From: Borreliella mayonii
Lineage (GTDB): Bacteria; Spirochaetota; Spirochaetia; Borreliales; Borreliaceae
DNA length: 64,000 nucleotides
NCBI RefSeq assembly: GCF_001945665.1
Contig: NZ_CP015780.1
Location: forward strand, 62,001-126,000
Direction: 5' to 3'
Of this stretch, positions 30,228-40,611 are shown one piece after another. A model generated the notes under the pieces. The model was not told the origin of the DNA, searched no databases, and was given only the letters and a program-made list of their open reading frames with translations. A program made the translations under genes and the position numbers. The stretch's first letter is position 1. The number at the start of each line of letters is the position of its first letter.

Positions 30228-31955
30228 CTAAATTACCTTTTTAAAATTTATCAATTCATTCAAAGCATGCTCCAATTTATTAAACTTATAATCTTTAAAA
30301 GGAGAAAGATTCATGTCTAAAATATTTTGCCTTAATTCATTCATAAAATCTCTTGCTTGAAGCTTATCCGAAAACTCAAAACTGGTTTTAAGAATGTTGT
30401 AAACTATATCAAACATATAATTTTGACGCTCTGAATTTACAGCAGCATCAACAGGATCAAATGAATTTTGTTGTAAATAGCATGAATCAAGAAGTTCAGA
30501 CTTCAAATAAATTAAAAAATCCTCGTTACTTATACCCTCTTCACCAACAACTTTCATCATTTGATTAATTTCATTACCTTTTACCAAAAAAGATCTTGCA
30601 TATTCTGTCTTTTCAGAATCAATAACACCCCTATATTTACTCCAAGATTCAAGAGGGCTAATAGCTGGAAATTTCCTAGCATCAGACCTTTCTCTTGTAA
30701 GTCCATGGAATGCTCCTACAACCTTTAAAGTTGCTTGAGTAACTGGCTCTTCAAAATTACCACCGGCAGGGCTTACAGAACCACCAACTGTTACAGATCC
30801 AATATCACCATTATTAAGAACTACAATGCCTGCCCTTTCATAAAAGGAAGCAATAATAGATTCAAGATACGCCGGAAAAGCCTCTTCACCAGGAATTTCT
30901 TCAAGACGACCAGACATTTCTCTCATAGCTTGCGCCCATCTTGAAGTTGAATCTGCTAAAAGAAGAATATCAAGCCCCATTTGCCTATAATACTCACCAA
31001 TAGTAATAGCAGTATAAACAGAAGCTTCTCTGGCTGCAACTGGCATTGAAGATGTATTACAAATAATGCAAGTCCTATCCATTAAAGATTTACCGGTTTT
31101 GGGATCTATCAATTCGGGAAATTCCTTAAGAGTTTCTACCACCTCTCCTGCTCGTTCACCGCAAGCTGCAATAATAACTACATCAACATCAGCATTTCGA
31201 CTTGTAACCTGCTGAAGAACCGTTTTTCCAGCTCCAAAAGGACCTGGGATGCAAAAAGTACCTCCTTTGGCAACTGGGAAAAATGTATCTATAATTCTAG
31301 TTTTAGTCGACATAGGCTCACTAGGGATAAGTCGTTCCTTATAGCTAGTAATAGGAATTTTAACGGGCCAATGAAAAGACATTGTAATATTATGCCTCAT
31401 ACCAGAATCATCTTCAATTACAGCAATTTGCTCATCAATAGAATAGTCACCATCATTTACAATCTCCATAATTTTATAAGAATCTCTTTTATAAAATGGA
31501 ATCATTATTTGATGTTGAATAGTTCCCTCAATTACAAAACCCAAAAAATCTCCTGCAATAACGATATCTCCAATTTTTGCGGTTTTTTTAAAATTCCACT
31601 TTTTATCTTTATTTAAGGACCTTAAATACACTCCCCTTTCTAAAAAGAATCCACATTGAATAGCCAATTCAGGCAAAGGATTTTGAAGTCCATCATATAC
31701 TTGAGTTAAAAGGCCCGGTCCAAGTTCAACTGTTAAAAGTTTGTCTGTAAATTCAACTAGATCTCCAACAGATATCCCTTTTGTCAATTCAAAAACTTGT
31801 GCATCAACTTCATTGCCTCTAATACGAATTACTTCTGCTTTTAAATTTTTACCAGCGGTCTTTATAAATAAAACTTCATTCATAGAAACTGAACCTTCTA
31901 CCTCAATAGTAACTAAGTTTCCATTAACTCCAACAACTTTTCCTTTTGTATTCAT
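30228..31955 (-). CDS. atpA: V-type ATPase subunit A (catalytic)
   Basis: 575 aa catalytic subunit. Walker A is [12 protein letters not shown], Walker B region [19 protein letters not shown], with the long non-homologous insert of A subunits (about 110-180) and [16 protein letters not shown] 31955 ([12 protein letters not shown]) has AAGGAA six bases upstream and matches the family N-terminus; the longer frame to 31994 would run into the previous gene. Hydrolyses ATP at the A/B interface to turn the rotor; in this fermenting organism the enzyme likely works as a pump (inference). Confidence 0.95.
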   Translation of the reverse strand: MNTKGKVVGVNGNLVTIEVEGSVSMNEVLFIKTAGKNLKAEVIRIRGNEVDAQVFELTKGISVGDLVEFTDKLLTVELGPGLLTQVYDGLQNPLPELAIQCGFFLERGVYLRSLNKDKKWNFKKTAKIGDIVIAGDFLGFVIEGTIQHQIMIPFYKRDSYKIMEIVNDGDYSIDEQIAVIEDDSGMRHNITMSFHWPVKIPITSYKERLIPSEPMSTKTRIIDTFFPVAKGGTFCIPGPFGAGKTVLQQVTSRNADVDVVIIAACGERAGEVVETLKEFPELIDPKTGKSLMDRTCIICNTSSMPVAAREASVYTAITIGEYYRQMGLDILLLADSTSRWAQAMREMSGRLEEIPGEEAFPAYLESIIASFYERAGIVVLNNGDIGSVTVGGSVSPAGGNFEEPVTQATLKVVGAFHGLTRERSDARKFPAISPLESWSKYRGVIDSEKTEYARSFLVKGNEINQMMKVVGEEGISNEDFLIYLKSELLDSCYLQQNSFDPVDAAVNSERQNYMFDIVYNILKTSFEFSDKLQARDFMNELRQNILDMNLSPFKDYKFNKLEHALNELINFKKVI

Positions 31956-31968
31956 TAAAATTCCTTTT

Positions 31969-32514
31969 CTAAACTTTTTCATTAGTTTTATCAATTAAAT
32001 TTTTACAAATATTGTCAAAATTTTGAATACCCAATTTTTCTTTAAATAAATTATGCCTTAAAAATAACCTTAACTTTAAAAAGTAAATTATCAATTTCTC
32101 AAAATCAAATTCATGTCCAACCTCAAGATCAGTCAAAAATTGCCACTTAAGAAGGTCAAAACTTAATTCTATTTCAAAAGAATTTTCTTTCAAACAGATG
32201 TTTTTCAAAATACTCAAATAGTAACTTGAAAAATAAGTAGATTCTAAATAAAAATCCTTAGATAACCCCAATTTTTCTGCTCTTAAAGCTGCAAGCGTAT
32301 ATCTTATTGTATCTTCAAAATCAAGAAAAAGATCAATAACCCTTGATTTACCCCTATCTACATTAAATTCTAAGACCCCTTTTAAAAAATCAAAGTCCTT
32401 TTTACTTAAAGAAATTTCGACATTATTCAAAAAATCTGAAACGCTATAATTTTTTAAAGATTTTAAATCAATATAAGGCAAAGAAGCTAAAACATAATAA
32501 TATGAATTCAACAC
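31969..32514 (-). CDS. DUF2764 protein in V-ATPase operon
   Basis: 181 aa. [19 protein letters not shown] is the DUF2764 opening (YYYLVASLPxL); the rest is helical. It occupies the position of the missing subunit C (NtpC/d) in the operon, so it is probably a divergent stalk or socket subunit that joins rotor shaft to K ring; this is inference from location and helical nature. GTG start with AGGAG six bases upstream. No subunit F or G/H gene is found in the operon. Confidence 0.75.
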   Translation of the reverse strand: MLNSYYYVLASLPYIDLKSLKNYSVSDFLNNVEISLSKKDFDFLKGVLEFNVDRGKSRVIDLFLDFEDTIRYTLAALRAEKLGLSKDFYLESTYFSSYYLSILKNICLKENSFEIELSFDLLKWQFLTDLEVGHEFDFEKLIIYFLKLRLFLRHNLFKEKLGIQNFDNICKNLIDKTNEKV

Positions 32515-32523
32515 AAAAGTCTC

Positions 32524-33123
32524 CTAGACCACTTTTATAACTTCCTTAAATCTTGGATTAAGATAATCAAAAAGAATGTCTGCAATAGTTTCAGCTGAAA
32601 AATCATAATGCAAACCAACATTCTTTTTCTGAATCTTAAAACCTTTGCTTATGCCTTTAAAAGGCCTAAGCTCCATCCCTTCCTTAAGCTTATTTCCAAG
32701 TTTTAGCCTTATTATCTGCTCTAAACTAGAAAAATCAGATTCATTTAATCGAATAACTAATTTTTCTCCCTTAGCCCAAGAATCCGTTATTTTAATTATA
32801 AGCTCTGCTAAGAAATTATTATCACTAAAAACTTCTGCTACATTATCTTTTAAAGCATTTTCAAAAAGAGATTTAAGATTCTTTTCAACGCCAATAATTA
32901 AATCTCTGATTGCCTGACGAGAAGCTTCAAGGGCATGACATTTATAATCATTAGCTTCTTTTTCTGATTTTGCCTTTAATGCTCTGGAGGCTTCTTCTGC
33001 TCTAGCAACTATTTCTTCTGCCTCTTTTTTAGCCTTCAAAATAATATCATTGGATAATCTCTCAGCTTCTTCAAGCCCATCTTTTTTAATTTTATTTATC
33101 AGATCTTTTACTTCAAATTGCAT
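32524..33123 (-). CDS. atpE: V-type ATPase subunit E (peripheral stalk)
   Basis: 199 aa. The N-terminal 95 residues form a long helix rich in Ala, Glu and Lys (IILKAKKEAEEIVARAEEAS), as in peripheral-stalk E subunits; the C-terminal part is an alpha/beta head (LVIRLNESDFSSLEQIIRLK ... GLHYDFSAETIADILFDYL). First gene of the operon E-DUF2764-A-B-D-I-K. ATG with AAGGAG. Confidence 0.88.
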   Translation of the reverse strand: MQFEVKDLINKIKKDGLEEAERLSNDIILKAKKEAEEIVARAEEASRALKAKSEKEANDYKCHALEASRQAIRDLIIGVEKNLKSLFENALKDNVAEVFSDNNFLAELIIKITDSWAKGEKLVIRLNESDFSSLEQIIRLKLGNKLKEGMELRPFKGISKGFKIQKKNVGLHYDFSAETIADILFDYLNPRFKEVIKVV

Positions 33124-33190
33124 TAAAACTCCTTATTATACAACATAAAAATAATAACTTAACACTTATTAGCAAACAAAACTTTAAAAA

Positions 33191-33219
33191 AGTATACAAT
33201 AAATTTTTAATATCAAAAA
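33191..33219 (-). promoter_or_regulatory. Likely promoter of the V-ATPase operon
   Basis: TATACT (33196-33191) with a weak TTTTTG -35 (33219-33214) at 17 bases. Lies in the 186-base gap 33124-33309, which is otherwise AT-rich and holds a small TTCTTTAAAGAA palindrome at 33262-33273. Confidence 0.45.
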
Positions 33220-33309
33220 TTTTACAATATTAAAAAACATATCAAATTAGCACAATAATACTTCTTTAAAGAATATATTTATTCTCAATTATTAGAAATA
33301 ATACAACCA

Positions 33310-33696
33310 TTAAAAAAATGGCCCAATAATTTTATAAACATTGCCATCAAGCACTATATCGAGATTTTTGCTTGGAAATTTACTTTTAAGCCCTTCTCTA
33401 AAGATTTCAATACCCCTTTTATTTATCTTATCCCAAAATTCATCATCAACAAAATTTAAAGTTAATATCTCAATAATAATCAAATAACCTCTTCCAAACT
33501 TAGATCCATAGCCTGATGTAAAAGTTGTTGCAACACTAAAAAGACCATCTAAAAGACCATTTGCAGCCTTACCCCTAAAGGGTCTGTTGGGATGAATATC
33601 ATAAGAATTGCCAAATTCATTCTCAAGCACAAAATCAACATCAAGACAAATGTGAAACAATATATTTTCAAATTCATTAAATTTTGATATATTCAC
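33310..33696 (-). CDS. Hypothetical protein, 128 aa
   Basis: I do not recognise the family. It has no signal peptide or membrane helix and reads as a compact alpha/beta cytosolic protein: an N-terminal helix (FNEFENILFHICLDVDFVLE), a Gly-rich centre (SVATTFTSGYGSKFGRGYLIIIEIL) and a basic C-terminal part ending DGNVYKIIGPFF. GTG start 5 bases after the mutS2 stop, so it is the last gene of the murI-rsgA-mutS2 transcript. Confidence 0.65.
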   Translation of the reverse strand: MNISKFNEFENILFHICLDVDFVLENEFGNSYDIHPNRPFRGKAANGLLDGLFSVATTFTSGYGSKFGRGYLIIIEILTLNFVDDEFWDKINKRGIEIFREGLKSKFPSKNLDIVLDGNVYKIIGPFF

Positions 33697-33701
33697 TTAA
33701 A

Positions 33702-36047
33702 TTAAATCTCAACTATAGTTTTTCCAGACCCTCCATCACTAGGGTGAGCAAAATAATATTTTTTAACAAACTTCAGCTCTTTTAGAAAATTGTGAACTTC
33801 TCTCATAAGATGACCCTCCCCTTTTCCATGAATGATCTCAAATTTATTAATGCCATTTAATATAATATTATCTATTTTCTTATTCAAAAAGTCTAGAGCA
33901 TCAAAAGACCTCATACCCCTAATATCAATGGTAAAACTTAACAAATTTTCCTTATTATAATCAATTGAAAAGTCAAAATTTTTACCGCCTTTTTTTTTCT
34001 GCTCTTTAAAGTTTTCCAAAGATATCTCTGAGCTAGAAACGCTGATATTAAAAGTCCCTACATTAACAGTGATTTTCTTTTTTGAGATCCCAACTATTTT
34101 TCCTTTTGCATTAGAATTGATTATCCTAACCCTATCTCCTATTTTAAAATCCACAGCCATACTTCTCTTATTGTTAAGAGAATCTACTTTATTTAACTTG
34201 AGGTCTACATTTTTTTCCAAATCCGATATAAAAGCTTTATTCTTTGCAATATTAATATTGCCCTCTTTTATCTCTCTAACTAAATTTTCTAAAACTTTTC
34301 TTGAATTTTTTAAAAATTCATTCTGCTCATTTAAAAGCTCTATCTCAATATTTTTTTCCTTTAATAAAAGATCTTGATAAAGGTTTTCTACTTCTTTTTC
34401 TTGCAATTCTATTTGTATTAATTTCTTATCAATACTCTCTTTAATTAAAAGCAAATCTTTTTCTTTCTCTATTAATCTTTCTAAAATTTCATTAACTTCT
34501 GTTTTTTGAGAGGCATAAATTTCATTAGCACGAATTATTATGCTGCTGTCAATTAAAGCCCTACTAGCAACATTAAACGCATAACTTTCGCCAGGAATGG
34601 AAAAAATTAAATTATAATTGGGTTGCATCGTCTCTAAATCCATCTGCATAGAGGCATTAACAACGCCTTCATGGGTATATGCAAAATATTTAAGAGCATT
34701 ATAATGAGTTGATATTAAAACATAAGAATTAATATTGATTAAATATTCAAGAATTGAAATAGCAAGCGCCTGACCTTGGTCAATATCCGTGCCTGAACAA
34801 AATTCATCAAATATTACAAGACTATTTTTTGTAGCATGTTTTAAAATATAAGAAATATTGCTCATATGACTTGAAAAAGTTGAAAGAGAATTAGAAATTG
34901 ACTGCTCATCGCCGATGTCAATAAAAATGTTGTCAAAAATTTTAAAAGTACTAGACTCACTAACAGCAATAGGAATCCCAAATTGAAACATTGCGCTAAG
35001 TAGTCCAATTGTCTTTAAAGTTACTGTTTTTCCACCAGCATTAGGACCAGTAATAATTACAACACAATTCTCAACAGGAGTAAAAGTTATTGCCTTTGAA
35101 TCCTTTAACAAAGGATGATGCGCATCAAAAATATTCAATACATTTGAAATCTCAGGAAATACCCCTTTAGTTTTAATTCCATAAATCGCCCGTGCTTTTA
35201 AAGAGTCATAATACAAAAAATTATTATAAAGATTGTCTAAAAGAACAATGTTGTCATGAACTTTAGCAGAAAGATTTTGTAAAATTTTTAAAATTATTCT
35301 TTCTTTTTCTAAACTCAAATAATTTAACCTATTGTTATCATTTACAATATCATTTGGTTCAATATAGAATGTTTCACCTGATGACGAAATAGAAATAATA
35401 TTACCCTTAATTTTGCCTTTAAAATTAGACTTAAGAGCGATAGTATATTTATTCGATTTATAATAAACAAAATTAGAAGTCAAATATTCTGCGTTCAAAT
35501 TAATTATTCTTTTTATTTGATTTTCAACTCGTCTATTTAAATTTTTAATTTCAAATTCAATCGAATCATATTCTTTTACAACACCACTTTTTAATTCAAG
35601 AGCATCAACATCTATATATTCTTTCAATTCATTAAGCAAATTTTTTAGCTCTGGGTTTAAAAATAATAAATCAGATAAAATCTGAATATTAAGATATTTG
35701 ATATCACTATTTTTATGCAAAAATAAATTTATTCTTAAAACCTCATCTAAAAACACTAAAATATCTCTCAAATTGTCAATAGAAACTCTTGAATTTTCTT
35801 TTGACAATAATGAAATAGGGTATTTTAAACTATTTATAAAAGAGTTTGGATACCCTTTACAACTCTCAAAAAGCATTCTAATGAGACTAACAAAGGAGAG
35901 CATTTTCTCTAAACTTTCTCTTGTTTTTAATATTTTTTGATTAATTAGTAAATTAACAGTGTCTGGATTAGAAGTGTATTTAGACACTAAAGATAAAATT
36001 TCATAAAAGTCAATATTTTTTAAATATTTATCTTGTTTATCTTGCAT
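33702..36047 (-). CDS. mutS2: MutS2, with Smr endonuclease domain
   Basis: 781 aa, full length. N-terminal core and clamp helices (about 1-290), ATPase domain with Walker [16 protein letters not shown] and Walker [18 protein letters not shown], a long coiled coil (about 505-640), a KOW-like segment ([18 protein letters not shown]) and a C-terminal Smr domain ([15 protein letters not shown] ... [13 protein letters not shown]). MutS2 acts on branched DNA or stalled ribosomes rather than mismatches. The start overlaps the 3' end of rsgA, directly after a 9-bp triple repeat, and has no SD. Confidence 0.94.
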   Translation of the reverse strand: MQDKQDKYLKNIDFYEILSLVSKYTSNPDTVNLLINQKILKTRESLEKMLSFVSLIRMLFESCKGYPNSFINSLKYPISLLSKENSRVSIDNLRDILVFLDEVLRINLFLHKNSDIKYLNIQILSDLLFLNPELKNLLNELKEYIDVDALELKSGVVKEYDSIEFEIKNLNRRVENQIKRIINLNAEYLTSNFVYYKSNKYTIALKSNFKGKIKGNIISISSSGETFYIEPNDIVNDNNRLNYLSLEKERIILKILQNLSAKVHDNIVLLDNLYNNFLYYDSLKARAIYGIKTKGVFPEISNVLNIFDAHHPLLKDSKAITFTPVENCVVIITGPNAGGKTVTLKTIGLLSAMFQFGIPIAVSESSTFKIFDNIFIDIGDEQSISNSLSTFSSHMSNISYILKHATKNSLVIFDEFCSGTDIDQGQALAISILEYLININSYVLISTHYNALKYFAYTHEGVVNASMQMDLETMQPNYNLIFSIPGESYAFNVASRALIDSSIIIRANEIYASQKTEVNEILERLIEKEKDLLLIKESIDKKLIQIELQEKEVENLYQDLLLKEKNIEIELLNEQNEFLKNSRKVLENLVREIKEGNINIAKNKAFISDLEKNVDLKLNKVDSLNNKRSMAVDFKIGDRVRIINSNAKGKIVGISKKKITVNVGTFNISVSSSEISLENFKEQKKKGGKNFDFSIDYNKENLLSFTIDIRGMRSFDALDFLNKKIDNIILNGINKFEIIHGKGEGHLMREVHNFLKELKFVKKYYFAHPSDGGSGKTIVEI

Positions 36048-36969
36048 AATTTTTATAATTTTTATAATTTTTAAGCTCTGACAAAATCTTTAAATAGCTT
36101 TCGTATCTAAGCTTAGCAATACCATTGCCTAAAGAACTCGTAACAGAACAACAAGGTTCGTTAGCATGCAAACAGGATTTATATTTACAAAAATTAGCAA
36201 AATTTTCAAACTCTTTAAAATAATATTTAAGATTTTCAAAAGGCAATGTTTCAATTCCAAACTCCTTTATTCCTGGAGTATCAACTATTATTCCAATCTC
36301 AGAATGAAATGATATTGAATAAACAGTAGTATGTTTTCCTCTAGAATACTTATGTGAAATTTCATTTACCGATTGAGAGGCCCTTGAATCAATTAAATTT
36401 ATCAAAGAAGATTTACCAACACCAGACTGCCCAATAAAAGAAGTTCTTGAATTTTTCAAAACCTCTTTTACTTCTTTAATCCCCTCAGAAGTTTTAACAG
36501 AAGTTTTTAAAACCTTATATCCTAGATTTTCATAAATTTTAGAAAATTCTTGCGCACTTTGGCTTATTCCTTTGTCAATTTTATTAATCACAATAACAGG
36601 AACAATATTTTGCTCTTCTGCAACAACAAGAACTCTGTCAATAAAAAAATTTTTCATCTCAGGAAAGTTAGCAGAACTTACAATCAAAACATTATCAATA
36701 TTAGAAACAATTGTCTGTCTAAGATCTGCTTTCTTGTTATAACGCCAAAGAATATTTTTCCTATTTAATCGCTTATCAATATACACCTTACGAGAACCAT
36801 AAATATACCCTAAGACTATATCTCCTGGAACTAGCGGGCTGTACTCCTTACAGCCCGTTTCTAATACCTTGCCCTTAAAAATTCCTTCATAAATTAATTT
36901 GCTGTTAAGCTCTAAAATAGAATATATATTATTAACTCCCCAAATAACTTCAAATTCAAGATAATTCAA
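36037..36969 (-). CDS. rsgA: Ribosome small subunit GTPase RsgA
   Basis: 310 aa circularly permuted GTPase that matures the 30S subunit. OB fold at the N-terminus; then G4 (VINKID), G5, G1 [14 protein letters not shown]2 region RGKHTT, G3 DTPGIKEF. Zinc site at the C-terminus with Cys/His in [15 protein letters not shown]. The last residues are a Lys-Asn-Tyr triplet repeated three times, encoded by a 9-bp tandem repeat. ATG overlaps the murI stop (ATGA). Confidence 0.93.
   Translation of the reverse strand: MNYLEFEVIWGVNNIYSILELNSKLIYEGIFKGKVLETGCKEYSPLVPGDIVLGYIYGSRKVYIDKRLNRKNILWRYNKKADLRQTIVSNIDNVLIVSSANFPEMKNFFIDRVLVVAEEQNIVPVIVINKIDKGISQSAQEFSKIYENLGYKVLKTSVKTSEGIKEVKEVLKNSRTSFIGQSGVGKSSLINLIDSRASQSVNEISHKYSRGKHTTVYSISFHSEIGIIVDTPGIKEFGIETLPFENLKYYFKEFENFANFCKYKSCLHANEPCCSVTSSLGNGIAKLRYESYLKILSELKNYKNYKNYAR
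36046..36072. repeat. 9-bp tandem repeat, three copies, at rsgA/mutS2 junction
   Basis: ATAATTTTT three times on the plus strand, encoding the KNY-KNY-KNY tail of RsgA on the minus strand and occupying the place where a mutS2 SD would be. Copy number changes would keep the rsgA frame but alter the mutS2 upstream region. Confidence 0.8.
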
Positions 36970-37748
36970 ACTATCATTCCTTTAAATCGGAGATTATATT
37001 TTTTGCAAAATTTTTGATAAAAAGTCAAATTTTTATTTCTAGTTAAATAAAACTCATCTACAAAATCAACATCATTTTTATAATAATTACCTTTATGTTC
37101 AGTAAAATTCATCGATCTGATAAGATTTTGTACCACTAATTCACGATTCTCATAAACAGGAATTTTTAAAAAATCTTCTATCATTGTCTTAAGATGCAAA
37201 TAATGTGTGCATCCAAGAAAAACAATTTCTCTATCAGTATTTACAACTTCAAATTTTAAAGCTTCCAAACATTTAAGAGCATCTTTTTTGTACTTCTCTC
37301 CATATTCAACAAAATTAACAAGCTCTCCAGCAGATTTTACAATCAAATCATTATGTATATTTACTTGATTCTTAACAAATTTGCTTTCAAGAGTAGTATT
37401 TGTTGCAATCAAAAGAACTCTTTTTAAAGCAAGATCTGAAACTGAACTTATCTCTGGCAAAGTATAGACCACAGGAAAAACAAAATTTAATTTATTATAT
37501 ACACTAACAGAAATTGTATTGCAAGCCAAAATTAATGCGCCAATATTATAGATTTTTTTAAGTTTCTCAATTAAAAACAAAACTGCTTCTAAAAGATATT
37601 CAGGTCTTTTTTCTCCATAGGGAAAATTTTTATTATCGGCAACATAAACATATTGGTATCCCCCTATTTTATTTTTAATATATTTTAAATAAGAAAGTCC
37701 CCCTATTCCTGAATCAAAAACAATTATTACTTCTTTGAAATTTTTCAT
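36966..37748 (-). CDS. murI: Glutamate racemase
   Basis: Makes D-glutamate for peptidoglycan. 260 aa. First catalytic half: [22 protein letters not shown], Cys in [11 protein letters not shown]; second half: Cys/His in [10 protein letters not shown]. All expected acid-base residues (two Cys, Asp near the N-terminus, His) are present. ATG start with GGGGTGAT upstream. First gene of the murI-rsgA-mutS2 transcript, divergent from asnS. Confidence 0.93.
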   Translation of the reverse strand: MKNFKEVIIVFDSGIGGLSYLKYIKNKIGGYQYVYVADNKNFPYGEKRPEYLLEAVLFLIEKLKKIYNIGALILACNTISVSVYNKLNFVFPVVYTLPEISSVSDLALKRVLLIATNTTLESKFVKNQVNIHNDLIVKSAGELVNFVEYGEKYKKDALKCLEALKFEVVNTDREIVFLGCTHYLHLKTMIEDFLKIPVYENRELVVQNLIRSMNFTEHKGNYYKNDVDFVDEFYLTRNKNLTFYQKFCKKYNLRFKGMIV

Positions 37749-37778
37749 TACAAAATAATAATCACCCCTAAAAAATAA

Positions 37779-37807
37779 AGTATAAATATTAACAAAGTTA
37801 ATATCAA
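37779..37807 (-). promoter_or_regulatory. Promoter of murI operon, with inverted repeat in spacer
   Basis: TTGATA (37807-37802), exactly 17 bases, TATACT (37784-37779). An inverted repeat, ATATTAAC-AAA-GTTAATAT (37786-37804), fills the spacer, where a MerR-type or other regulator could bind. About 30 bases to the ATG. Confidence 0.65.
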
Positions 37808-37911
37808 GAATTAAAATAATAAAAATTGTAAAATGTTTTTTTTAAAAAAGGTTTTAAGCTATAATAAAATTGATTTAGCAATATTAATAAGTATTTAGGA
37901 TGATAAATAAA

Positions 37912-39300
37912 ATGTTTATAAGCATTAAAGATATTTTAAAAAAGCCAATTTTAAACAGCAATGTTACAATAAACGGCTGGATTAGAACCAAGAGAAGTAA
38001 TGGTAAGATTGGATTTATAGAAATTAATGATGGCTCAACACTTAAAGGAATTCAAGCTGTAATAAACGAAGAAGAAAATCAATTTAGTGAAAAAGATCTA
38101 AAAAAACTAACAACAGGCGCAAGTATATCGCTAACGGGACTATTAGTGGAAAGTCCCGCAAAAGGGCAAAATTATGAAATAAAAACACACAGCTTTAATG
38201 TAATCGGAGAAACAGACCCAGAAACTTACCCATTGCAAAAGAAAAAACATTCTTTTGAATTTTTAAGAGAAATACCTCATTTAAGAATAAGAACCAACAC
38301 ATTTGGAGCTATTGCTAGAGTAAGAAATAAAATTTCATACAAAATTCATGAATATTTCCAAAAAAATGGTTTTTTTTATATTAATACACCAATAATTACA
38401 TCAAATGATGGGGAAGGTGCCGGAGAAATGTTTAGAGTCTCCACACTAAAATTTAATAAACCAAACAATGCACTTGGCAATCTTGATTTTAAAGACGATT
38501 TTTTTGGAAAAGAAGCTTTTCTCTCTGTCACCGGCCAATTGCACGGGGAAGCATATGCGATGGCTTTATCTAAAATATATACATTCGGCCCAACATTTCG
38601 AGCAGAAAATTCTAACACCACACGCCACGCTTCAGAATTTTGGATGATAGAACCAGAAATGGCTTTTTATAGGCTTAAAGACAATATTGCCCTAGCAGAA
38701 GATCTCTTGAAATATCTTTTAAGTTCAATTTTAAACGAATGTTCACAAGATATGGATTTTTTAGAAAATTATATTGAAAAAGGTTTAATTAAAAAATTGG
38801 AAAATGTAATAAATTCAAATTTTGAGGTTATTACCTATACTAAAGCAATTGAAATTCTTGAAAACTCAAAAAAAAATTTTGAAATAAAACCTTACTGGGG
38901 AATAGATTTGCAAACAGATCACGAAAGATACTTAACAGAAGAGACTTTTAAAAAACCAGTAGTGGTCATTGATTATCCAAAAAATTTCAAAGCATTTTAC
39001 ATGAAAGCAAATAAAGACAACAAAACCGTTAAAGGAATGGACATACTTGTTCCAAGAATTGGAGAGATTATAGGAGGAAGCGAAAGAGAAGATGACCTAC
39101 AAAAACTAGAAAATAGAATAAAAGAATTAAACCTAAACATTGAACATCTAAACTGGTATCTTGATCTAAGGAGATTTGGATCCACTCCTCATTCTGGTTT
39201 TGGGCTTGGACTTGAAAGATTGGTGCAATACTCAACAGGAATATCTAATATAAGAGATTCAATACCATTTCCAAGAACTCCTAAAAATCTTTATTTTTAA
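37912..39300 (+). CDS. asnS: Asparaginyl-tRNA synthetase
   Basis: Class IIb synthetase, 462 aa. OB-fold anticodon domain (about 10-110, VTINGWIRTKRSNGKIGFIEI), then the catalytic core: motif 1 around IRNKI..FFYINTPII, motif 2 FGPTFRAENSNTTRHASEFWMIEPE, motif 3 GFGLGLERLVQY. The FRAENSNT...WMIEPE form distinguishes Asn from Asp enzymes. ATG 37912 is preferred over 37900 because the AGGA (37897-37900) then lies at a proper distance. A TATAAT at 37860-37865 likely belongs to its promoter. Confidence 0.95.
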   Translation: MFISIKDILKKPILNSNVTINGWIRTKRSNGKIGFIEINDGSTLKGIQAVINEEENQFSEKDLKKLTTGASISLTGLLVESPAKGQNYEIKTHSFNVIGETDPETYPLQKKKHSFEFLREIPHLRIRTNTFGAIARVRNKISYKIHEYFQKNGFFYINTPIITSNDGEGAGEMFRVSTLKFNKPNNALGNLDFKDDFFGKEAFLSVTGQLHGEAYAMALSKIYTFGPTFRAENSNTTRHASEFWMIEPEMAFYRLKDNIALAEDLLKYLLSSILNECSQDMDFLENYIEKGLIKKLENVINSNFEVITYTKAIEILENSKKNFEIKPYWGIDLQTDHERYLTEETFKKPVVVIDYPKNFKAFYMKANKDNKTVKGMDILVPRIGEIIGGSEREDDLQKLENRIKELNLNIEHLNWYLDLRRFGSTPHSGFGLGLERLVQYSTGISNIRDSIPFPRTPKNLYF

Positions 39301-39322
39301 TCAAACGAAAGGAAACAAAAAG

Positions 39323-39844
39323 ATGAAATTAACAAAACTTTACAAAGTAATGCTACTCTTTCTTTTTATAACAAAATTATTTTCAGTAAAAGATGAAAAA
39401 TTAAACAATAAATTGGAATTATTTTCAAACGTAGAAACAAAAATAAAAAAAAAATCTAAGACTTACGATTCAAACTCAAACAGCAAAAAGATCAAAAAAG
39501 AATCAATTTTAAAAAGAGATACAAACAGCGAAAAAAATATAAATTCCAATATATACATACAAAAATCAAAAAAAATTAATTACCCCAAAAGAAATTTAGG
39601 CAATAATATCAATCAAAAAACCGCAAATGATGTAAATTTTACAACAAATAGTTATGTTAAAGTTTATCCTAGCTATAAAGATGATACCTTTCAAGCAATT
39701 AAAAATACTGATAAATTTCCAGTTAAAACCGAAAAAACTCATATGCTAATCGGCCCAATATCAAAAGATAATCTAGGAATAATAATTAAAATGCTAAAAA
39801 CAAAGGGATACACTTTAATAGAATATATAGAGGACAATAATTAA
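39323..39844 (+). CDS. Exported Lys/Asn-rich protein with SPOR-like C-terminus
   Basis: 173 aa, not firmly recognised. Signal peptide or anchor at 1-21 (MKLTKLYKVMLLFLFITKLF), then a low-complexity Lys/Ser/Asn linker (about 25-110). The last 40 residues (KTHMLIGPISKDNLGIIIKMLKTKGYTLIEY) fit one strand-helix-strand half of a SPOR domain (xVGPfx...A..xLkxxGy), which would target it to denuded septal peptidoglycan. Starts 22 bases after asnS with AAAGGAAA as SD. Converges on the phosphoribosyltransferase gene with a 4-base overlap. Confidence 0.55.
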   Translation: MKLTKLYKVMLLFLFITKLFSVKDEKLNNKLELFSNVETKIKKKSKTYDSNSNSKKIKKESILKRDTNSEKNINSNIYIQKSKKINYPKRNLGNNINQKTANDVNFTTNSYVKVYPSYKDDTFQAIKNTDKFPVKTEKTHMLIGPISKDNLGIIIKMLKTKGYTLIEYIEDNN

Positions 39845-40434
39845 GATTTATTTTTTATCAAAAATTTTAAAACCTCATTAAGCTCATCATCTATGTATTT
39901 GAAACTATTTTTATATTCACTTTCATTTAATCCTGTCAACTCATGATTTCCATAATGAATCCAAGTATTTAATTCTTCTTGGTTAGAATATTTATTAACA
40001 TAATAATCAGGAATATAATCTACAAATCCATGATCCTTATAATCGTAAACTGCTATTTTAACATTTTTACTCTCTATTCCTTTTTTTAAAACTTCACCTC
40101 TCAAATAAACAATAGTACGGCCCGTATCAAAAATATCATCAACAAATAAAACTTTATCACCTGCCCTTAGATATTTTGGATCATAAGTCCAACCATCTAT
40201 CATTATCTTTTTTTGCTCATTAAAAATATCATAAGATCTAGCAACAACAGCAGCATATAAAAGAGGTTTATCTACTTTTATAAATTTAAAAAATTCGCTA
40301 ATAATATTGCCAAGATAGGCTCCCCCTCTCAAAGAGACATACATAATATCTGGAATAAATCCATCTTTATAAATTTTATAAGCAAGCTTAAATCCATTAA
40401 CTCTTATCTCTTCATAAGAAACATATTTCTTCAT
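39841..40434 (-). CDS. Phosphoribosyltransferase (purine PRT-like)
   Basis: 197 aa type I PRT. The PRPP-binding motif is KVLFVDDIFDTGRTIVYL (two acidic residues then D-TGRT), and YVSLRGGAYLGNIISEF gives the PPi loop. The overall pattern fits the xanthine/hypoxanthine-guanine PRT class (gpt-like) rather than orotate or adenine PRT. Borrelia must salvage purines, so this is a candidate base-salvage enzyme; the substrate is inferred. SD AGGAGG is 14 bases from the ATG, somewhat far. Confidence 0.75.
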   Translation of the reverse strand: MKKYVSYEEIRVNGFKLAYKIYKDGFIPDIMYVSLRGGAYLGNIISEFFKFIKVDKPLLYAAVVARSYDIFNEQKKIMIDGWTYDPKYLRAGDKVLFVDDIFDTGRTIVYLRGEVLKKGIESKNVKIAVYDYKDHGFVDYIPDYYVNKYSNQEELNTWIHYGNHELTGLNESEYKNSFKYIDDELNEVLKFLIKNKS

Positions 40435-40466
40435 AATTTAAACTTATTCCCTCCTAAGAACAATAA

Positions 40467-40495
40467 ATTTTATTTACAAAATATTTCACTTGCAA
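40467..40495 (-). promoter_or_regulatory. Promoter of the phosphoribosyltransferase gene
   Basis: TTGCAA (40495-40490), 17-base spacer, TAAAAT (40472-40467), about 33 bases before the ATG at 40434. Lies in the 177-base gap 40435-40611, whose other identifiable element is the htrA terminator. Confidence 0.6.
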
Positions 40496-40574
40496 ATTAA
40501 TGCATAAATATTTGCACAAAATAAAAACATTAAAATCTAAAACAACGCTTTGCAATTATACATAAAACAAAAAA

Positions 40575-40597
40575 GGGTTAAGATCAACTCTTAACCC
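40575..40597 (-). terminator. Rho-independent terminator of htrA
   Basis: GGGTTAAGA / TCTTAACCC stem of 9 bp with a 5-base loop, followed on the minus strand by TTTTTTGTTTT. Begins 15 bases after the htrA stop codon. Confidence 0.88.
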
Positions 40598-40611
40598 AAA
40601 AGTAAAATTTA

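Noticed and set aside
33262..33273. TTCTTTAAAGAA palindrome upstream of the V-ATPase operon
   Set aside because: Only 12 bp in very AT-rich DNA; expected by chance.
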